A stretch of DNA of 55,628 nt from CAYUIS01 sp964444825 (GTDB lineage Bacteria; Chloroflexota; Anaerolineae; B4-G1), in the NCBI GenBank assembly GCA_964444825.1, contig CAYUIS010000014.1, positions 1 through 55,628 on the forward strand. Reading direction: 5' to 3'. Position 1 is the stretch's first letter. The number at the start of each line of letters is the position of its first letter. The position numbers were made by a program, and so were the translations under genes. The notes under the pieces were generated by a model, which was given only the letters and a program-made list of their open reading frames with translations, ran no database searches and was not told the origin of the DNA. Positions 52,133-55,628 of this stretch are shown here, in pieces.

Positions 52133-53285
52133 GAATGTCTCCCTTGAACAGGGCCCGTCGATATACATTGGCGGTATCTGCTGCTGTCCGCGGCCACGAG
52201 AAACCAGCCGCATGGGCCCGACCACGCGCCTGCAACTCCTCTCGCAACTGTGAGTCAGTCAGCAGTCGCCCTATGCCCACTGCCAACGCCTCCACGTCGT
52301 ACGGATCCACCATCAGGGCCCCATCGCCAGCCGCCTCAGGCAGTGACGATACTTCTGAAGTGAGCACCGGTGTGCCACACGCTTGAGCCTCCAGGATCGG
52401 CAAACCAAAGCCCTCATAGACCGACGGATAAGCCAAGAGGGTCGCGGCATTGTACCACAAGGGCAGGTCCCCGTTCGTCACGTAACCAGGAAAGATGATT
52501 CTGTCCCCCAGCTCCAGAGCCTCAATCCGGGCAAAAAGCTCATCACACAACCATCCTCTAGCTCCCACCAACGCCAGCCCAACGTCATCATCCGCGCAAA
52601 TCCGAGAGAAAGCCTCGACCAGCCGCGTCAAGTTCTTGCGTGGCTCCAAAGTGCCGACAAAGAGCACGAACTGCTCCGGTAGTCCTTGGCGCTGACGGAA
52701 CGCTGCAACTCTGTCAACTGGCAAGGGCCGAAACGCTGGATCCACTCCGTGGTACACCACATCGATCCGCTCCAGCGGGACGCCCAACAACCGCGTCGTC
52801 TCAGCAGCCGCGTGAGACGAGACGGCAATGAGCCGTCTAGCCCGCTGTGCCGAAAGCCGTGTCACGACCTTCAGGTAGAGACGATTGGCCGGGCGAAACA
52901 GACCGGGGAAACGAAAAAAGCTCAGGTCGTGGATGGTGATGACCATCGGGCAAGAAGCCAACAGCGGCCCCACAAAGACAGGTCCGTGCACCAGATCCGC
53001 CTTGATTTGACGCAGCACCCTGGGCTGGACCAACTGCTCCCACAGGATTCGCCAAGATGGACGGCTCGTCGGCAGACGAGATTGGAGCACCCTGAGGGCG
53101 ATATCTGGAGGTAATTCGCCTTCACCGAGCAAAACGGTGTAGGTCAATCCATCCTCGACCTGTTCGAGATGGCGCAAGAGATGATAGATGTACTGATGAA
53201 CACCGGCGCTGCGATACCAGGCTCGGCCAGACAAAAGATGCGCGTTGATGACAATGTGAGAACCACCCTCCCCAATGCCTCCCAT
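52116..53285 (-). CDS. Glycosyltransferase family 4 protein
   Basis: This 389-residue GT-B fold enzyme transfers a sugar from a nucleotide-sugar donor. It has a short N-terminal acceptor domain with HLLSGRAWYRSAGVHQYI, ITIHDLSF and a GVDPAFRPL turn, and the C-terminal donor domain with FVGTLEPRKNLTRLVEAF and the EGFGLPILEAQACGTPV motif. It is encoded just upstream of the glycosylphosphotransferase, with a 17-bp overlap, so it probably adds a sugar to the same lipid-linked polysaccharide. The donor and acceptor are unknown. Confidence 0.92.
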   Translation of the reverse strand: MGGIGEGGSHIVINAHLLSGRAWYRSAGVHQYIYHLLRHLEQVEDGLTYTVLLGEGELPPDIALRVLQSRLPTSRPSWRILWEQLVQPRVLRQIKADLVHGPVFVGPLLASCPMVITIHDLSFFRFPGLFRPANRLYLKVVTRLSAQRARRLIAVSSHAAAETTRLLGVPLERIDVVYHGVDPAFRPLPVDRVAAFRQRQGLPEQFVLFVGTLEPRKNLTRLVEAFSRICADDDVGLALVGARGWLCDELFARIEALELGDRIIFPGYVTNGDLPLWYNAATLLAYPSVYEGFGLPILEAQACGTPVLTSEVSSLPEAAGDGALMVDPYDVEALAVGIGRLLTDSQLREELQARGRAHAAGFSWPRTAADTANVYRRALFKGDIREARS

Positions 53286-53379
53286 AGCGAAGCGATTATA
53301 TCATATTGCGCCTACCCAGGCCAATCGGCGGCGTCAGCAGATCGAAGGACAAGGACACACATCAACTCGCTCTCTCGGT

Positions 53380-53407
53380 TTGCCTTTTGGGTGGAGGTTG
53401 GTAGAAT
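53380..53407 (+). promoter_or_regulatory. Promoter of the HD-domain gene
   Basis: TTGCCT (53380-53385) and TAGAAT (53402-53407) with 16-bp spacing lie 46 bp before ATG 53454. Confidence 0.5.
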
Positions 53408-53453
53408 AGGATGTCGGTTGCTCACAAGTGAATCACGAGGGAATCAGAGGACC

Positions 53454-54032
53454 ATGAAAGACACAATCACGAGAGATGAAGCGTGGGCTTTGCTGCAAGA
53501 GTACGGCAGCACCGAAAACCACGTACGCCACATGCTGGCCGTAGAGGCCGCTATGTGCGCCTATGCCCGCCGTTTTGGTGAGGATGAAGACCTTTGGGGC
53601 GCTATAGGCCTGGTGCACGATTTTGACTATGATCGATTTCCACACGATCACCCTCACTCAGGCGGGCGCATCCTGCGCGAGAAGGGGTACTCCGACGCGA
53701 TCGTAGATGCGATCCTGTCACATGGGAAGACGGGCGTGGCCCGTGACACCCGGATGGCGAAAACCCTCCACGCCGTTGACGAGCTCACAGGCCTTCTGGT
53801 AGCTGTTACTCTAGTCCGCCCATCAAAGGACATACGCGACGTCAAGATCAAGTCAGTGCGCAAGAAGTGGAAAGACAAGGCATTCGCAGCAGCCGTCAAC
53901 CGTGAGGAGATCGCGCACGCAGCTACCGCGCTGGATATTGATCTGTGGGAGCATGTCGGCGTGGTACTGGAGGCAATGAAAGCCGTCGCAAGCGAGATCG
54001 GCCTAGACGGTCAACTGGCGATGCCCAACTAA
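53454..54032 (+). CDS. HD-domain hydrolase
   Basis: This 192-residue protein of the HD superfamily has metal ligands visible in ENHVRHMLAVE and LVHDFDYDRFPHDHPHSGG, and ILSHGKTG further on. It resembles the HDIG/YedJ-type phosphohydrolases acting on nucleotides or phosphodiesters. ATG 53454 has a weak SD (AGAGG). It stands alone between the divergent sugar genes and the convergent sigma-factor gene. The substrate is unknown. Confidence 0.83.
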   Translation: MKDTITRDEAWALLQEYGSTENHVRHMLAVEAAMCAYARRFGEDEDLWGAIGLVHDFDYDRFPHDHPHSGGRILREKGYSDAIVDAILSHGKTGVARDTRMAKTLHAVDELTGLLVAVTLVRPSKDIRDVKIKSVRKKWKDKAFAAAVNREEIAHAATALDIDLWEHVGVVLEAMKAVASEIGLDGQLAMPN

Positions 54033-54069
54033 GCCACGCCCGACTCAACGGATCGCCACTCGATTCCCC

Positions 54070-54654
54070 TTATGCAAACTCGAACGCGAATTCTGAAACC
54101 GCCTTTTGGCTCGTCTCCAGCTTGTGCCGCAGGGCCTCGCGCCCATAGTGGAGACGGGATTTTACCGTGCCTATCGGGCAATCCAGAATGGATGCGATCT
54201 CTTTCAGATTCAGTGAGTTGAGATAATACAGGACCAGCACGATCCGCTGGTTGGGGCTGAGCGAGCGGAGAGCATCCATTACGTGGCCATGTACGTCACT
54301 CATCTCAGCCCGCCACTCCGGAGAGGCCTGGAAAGGACTTGCCAACCAGTCCAGCACATCATCCAATGGCGTCTGCCAGCGTTTCCTTCGCCTTTCCCAA
54401 TTGTAGGCCAGATTCGTGGTGACTCGATACAGCCAAGGGCGCAGTGGCAGCGAACGATCAATGCTGTGCGCATATTTGTACAATCGCAAGAAGCAGTCTT
54501 GGAGGATGTCCTCAGCCGCCGCCGGATCGTGTGTGATAGCGAGAGCGGTTCGATACACGGTCGTCTTGTGGCGCTCATACAGCACACCCAGTGCATTCAA
54601 ATCGCCGCCCTGAAGCTCGGCGATGAGCTGTCCATCCTGCGAACTAGCTAACAT
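54070..54654 (-). CDS. ECF-type RNA polymerase sigma factor
   Basis: This 194-residue group 4 sigma factor has region 2 (about 25-95, with EDILQDCFLRLYKYAHS and a WLYRVTTNLAYNWERRR end) and region 4 (about 128-185, LSPNQRIVLVLYYLNSL, helix-turn-helix LKEIASILDCPIGTVKSRLH). ATG 54654 starts MLASSQDGQ; the longer frame has no support. No anti-sigma gene is adjacent. The receiver gene lies 25 bp upstream on the same strand, so the two are co-transcribed and the receiver may act as the regulatory partner. Confidence 0.9.
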   Translation of the reverse strand: MLASSQDGQLIAELQGGDLNALGVLYERHKTTVYRTALAITHDPAAAEDILQDCFLRLYKYAHSIDRSLPLRPWLYRVTTNLAYNWERRRKRWQTPLDDVLDWLASPFQASPEWRAEMSDVHGHVMDALRSLSPNQRIVLVLYYLNSLNLKEIASILDCPIGTVKSRLHYGREALRHKLETSQKAVSEFAFEFA

Positions 54655-54679
54655 TGTCCGTCCCCTTGATCCGCAGGTG

Positions 54680-55036
54680 CTAGCCGCACCTGTAACTTTC
54701 AATGGCCGCCAGGAGCAAATCTGGCGGATCAGCTTTGCTTACAAAACTGTCGGCTCCAGCAGACAGAGCGACCCCCCGGGCCTCTGGCCGCCCGCTGAGG
54801 GCAATCACAAAAGCGTGAGGGCAGATTTGGCGCAGAGACGAAAGCGTTGTACTAGCCGCCAGTCCTGGCAGCTCCCAACCAAGCAATACCAGGTCCGGCT
54901 GGATCTTGCTCGCTTCCGTCAACAGACCATCCGCATCGCCGGCTTCACCTGCAACCTCTAGTCCTGGCCGGCGTTCCAGCAACACGCGTAGAGCAAACCG
55001 TACTCTTGGCTGGCTATCAACGAGCAGAATCCGCAT
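54680..55036 (-). CDS. Stand-alone receiver-like protein lacking the phosphoacceptor Asp
   Basis: This 118-residue CheY-like domain begins MRILLVDSQPRVRF, with acidic Asp7 and Lys101 (FVSKADPP) in place. The phosphoacceptor position, normally Asp in LLDxxLPG, is Gly53 (LVLLGWELPG, codon GGT). Ser81 keeps the switch position. It therefore cannot be phosphorylated in the usual way and may be a constitutive or protein-controlled pseudo-receiver. AAGGAAAGGG precedes ATG 55036. It is encoded just upstream of the ECF sigma gene. Confidence 0.85.
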   Translation of the reverse strand: MRILLVDSQPRVRFALRVLLERRPGLEVAGEAGDADGLLTEASKIQPDLVLLGWELPGLAASTTLSSLRQICPHAFVIALSGRPEARGVALSAGADSFVSKADPPDLLLAAIESYRCG

Positions 55037-55164
55037 ATCCCTTTCCTTCCGGCAGATCGTTGCCATCAGTGAATCCCTTGTGCTCGCGAGGGGACATGCA
55101 ACAGCCGACACCACGGAATACTGATCTACACACATCAGACATGTGCCCATCATACAAGAAAAAC

Positions 55165-55191
55165 CCTCCAGTTGCATCGGGCAACTGGAGG
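55165..55191 (-). terminator. Intrinsic terminator of the DUF58 gene
   Basis: A perfect 11-bp stem (55165-55175 with 55181-55191) with a 5-nt loop. On the minus strand it is followed by GTTTTTCTTG, a classic rho-independent end, about 105 bp after the DUF58 stop. Confidence 0.88.
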
Positions 55192-55295
55192 ATTTCGGCA
55201 TTGGACAGGTGTCCAATCTCTTCCCGCGCTGGGTGGCTGCTTTCAGTTCAACCTATTCCCCTTCTATTGATTAGCCAGCTCGACCGTGAACCTGG

Positions 55296-55628
55296 CTATT
55301 TGACCAGGCCCGCCCGCCGCATATCGTACAGAACCACCCGATCAAAGGGCGTGTCGGTCTCAATCGGGACATAGTGTGCATTCCGGACACGGCACGTGGA
55401 CCGGATGTCGTCCCGCCAGGCCGCCAGGCGGCGCTCATAAAGCGCCCGCATTGCCCCGTCGATCGTCACGTCACGAGCATCCCCACTCTCCACATCAACC
55501 AATCTCAGATCGCCACTCAGCGGTGGATTGATCTCCTCCGGAGATAGCAAGTGGACGAGTGCCACCTCGTGACCCCGGGCAGCCAACGCTGTCATACCCT
55601 CGATATAACCCGCTGGGGAGAACAGATC
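55296..55628 (-). CDS. DUF58-domain protein, 3' end only
   Basis: The frame runs off the window end at 55628, so 110 C-terminal residues are visible. DLFSPAGYIEGMTALAARG, VALVHLLSPEEINPPL, LVDVESGD and the closing ALYERRLAAWRDDI...YVPIETDTPFDRVVL are typical of the C-terminal half of DUF58 proteins, which usually pair with MoxR ATPases and von Willebrand factor proteins. An internal ATG at 55595 is not the start. Confidence 0.85.
   Translation of the reverse strand, partial: DLFSPAGYIEGMTALAARGHEVALVHLLSPEEINPPLSGDLRLVDVESGDARDVTIDGAMRALYERRLAAWRDDIRSTCRVRNAHYVPIETDTPFDRVVLYDMRRAGLVK

Noticed and set aside
52116..52225. Glycosylphosphotransferase starting at 52225
   Set aside because: It would overlap the upstream glycosyltransferase by 110 bp; GTG 52132 has a better SD and starts just before the first membrane region.
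53169..53453. N-terminal extension of the HD-domain protein
   Set aside because: It overlaps the divergent glycosyltransferase start and lacks similarity; a promoter and ATG at 53454 give a normal HD protein.

Overview
The window looks like a piece of a metagenome-assembled genome from a Chloroflexota bacterium, probably Anaerolineae-like. This is an inference from gene content: Thr/Pro-rich LysM surface proteins, a MalT-type ATPase fused to a SARP/BTAD domain, NHLP-clan-like small peptides, several oligopeptide-binding lipoproteins and an AarF kinase beside a phasin-like protein. There is no 16S gene, so the taxonomy is not proven. A 100-N scaffold gap lies at 20752-20851. I saw no tRNA, rRNA or CRISPR array.

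1-11.5 kb is an oligopeptide/dipeptide ABC transport operon on the plus strand. It starts with an odd lipoprotein that joins a BMP-type binding domain to a circularly permuted SBP_bac_5 domain. Two permeases, two ATPases and a second, conventional SBP_bac_5 lipoprotein follow. An IS with a frameshifted DDE transposase sits between the first binding protein and the permeases.

11.5-19.5 kb is an NAD operon on the minus strand: nicotinamidase-like hydrolase, a NadE-NadC fusion, NadA, NadB, KptA (an NAD-consuming RNA 2'-phosphotransferase) and PncB. An NrtR-type Nudix regulator lies directly upstream. A perfect 11-bp inverted repeat overlaps the -10 of the operon promoter and is a very good candidate NrtR operator.

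19.7-23.9 kb holds a GAF protein, a DUF3795 gene split by the assembly gap, a receiver-histidine kinase hybrid and recA with a near-consensus SOS box in its promoter.

23.9-33.2 kb is a minus-strand purine and cyclic-amide catabolism cluster: an SsnA/8-oxoguanine deaminase-like amidohydrolase, a hydantoinase/dihydropyrimidinase, adenine deaminase, a small membrane protein, a Nif3-like protein and a YgfK-type iron-sulfur flavoprotein. The YgfK/SsnA/hydantoinase combination matches the gene set linked in other bacteria to anaerobic urate and purine breakdown.

33.4-45 kb is mixed housekeeping: a LysM/lamin-tail protein, MurA with the active-site Cys replaced by Asp, SAM hydrolase, a winged-helix regulator with a phasin-like protein and an AarF kinase, a zinc-ribbon LysM protein, an NfnAB-like pair and an aminotransferase.

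45-50.7 kb is the most novel part. A 1066-residue STAND/SARP regulator is followed by a short secreted-peptide gene, two tandem paralogous NHLP-clan (RiPP-precursor-like) peptides, an ImmA/IrrE-like protein that has lost both zinc histidines, and then about 550 bp of gene-free DNA dense in hairpins, including mutually exclusive ones. No modification enzyme is present.

50.7-55.6 kb encodes a polyprenyl glycosylphosphotransferase with a GT4 glycosyltransferase, an HD-domain protein, a receiver protein lacking its phosphoacceptor Asp together with an ECF sigma factor, and the 3' end of a DUF58 gene.
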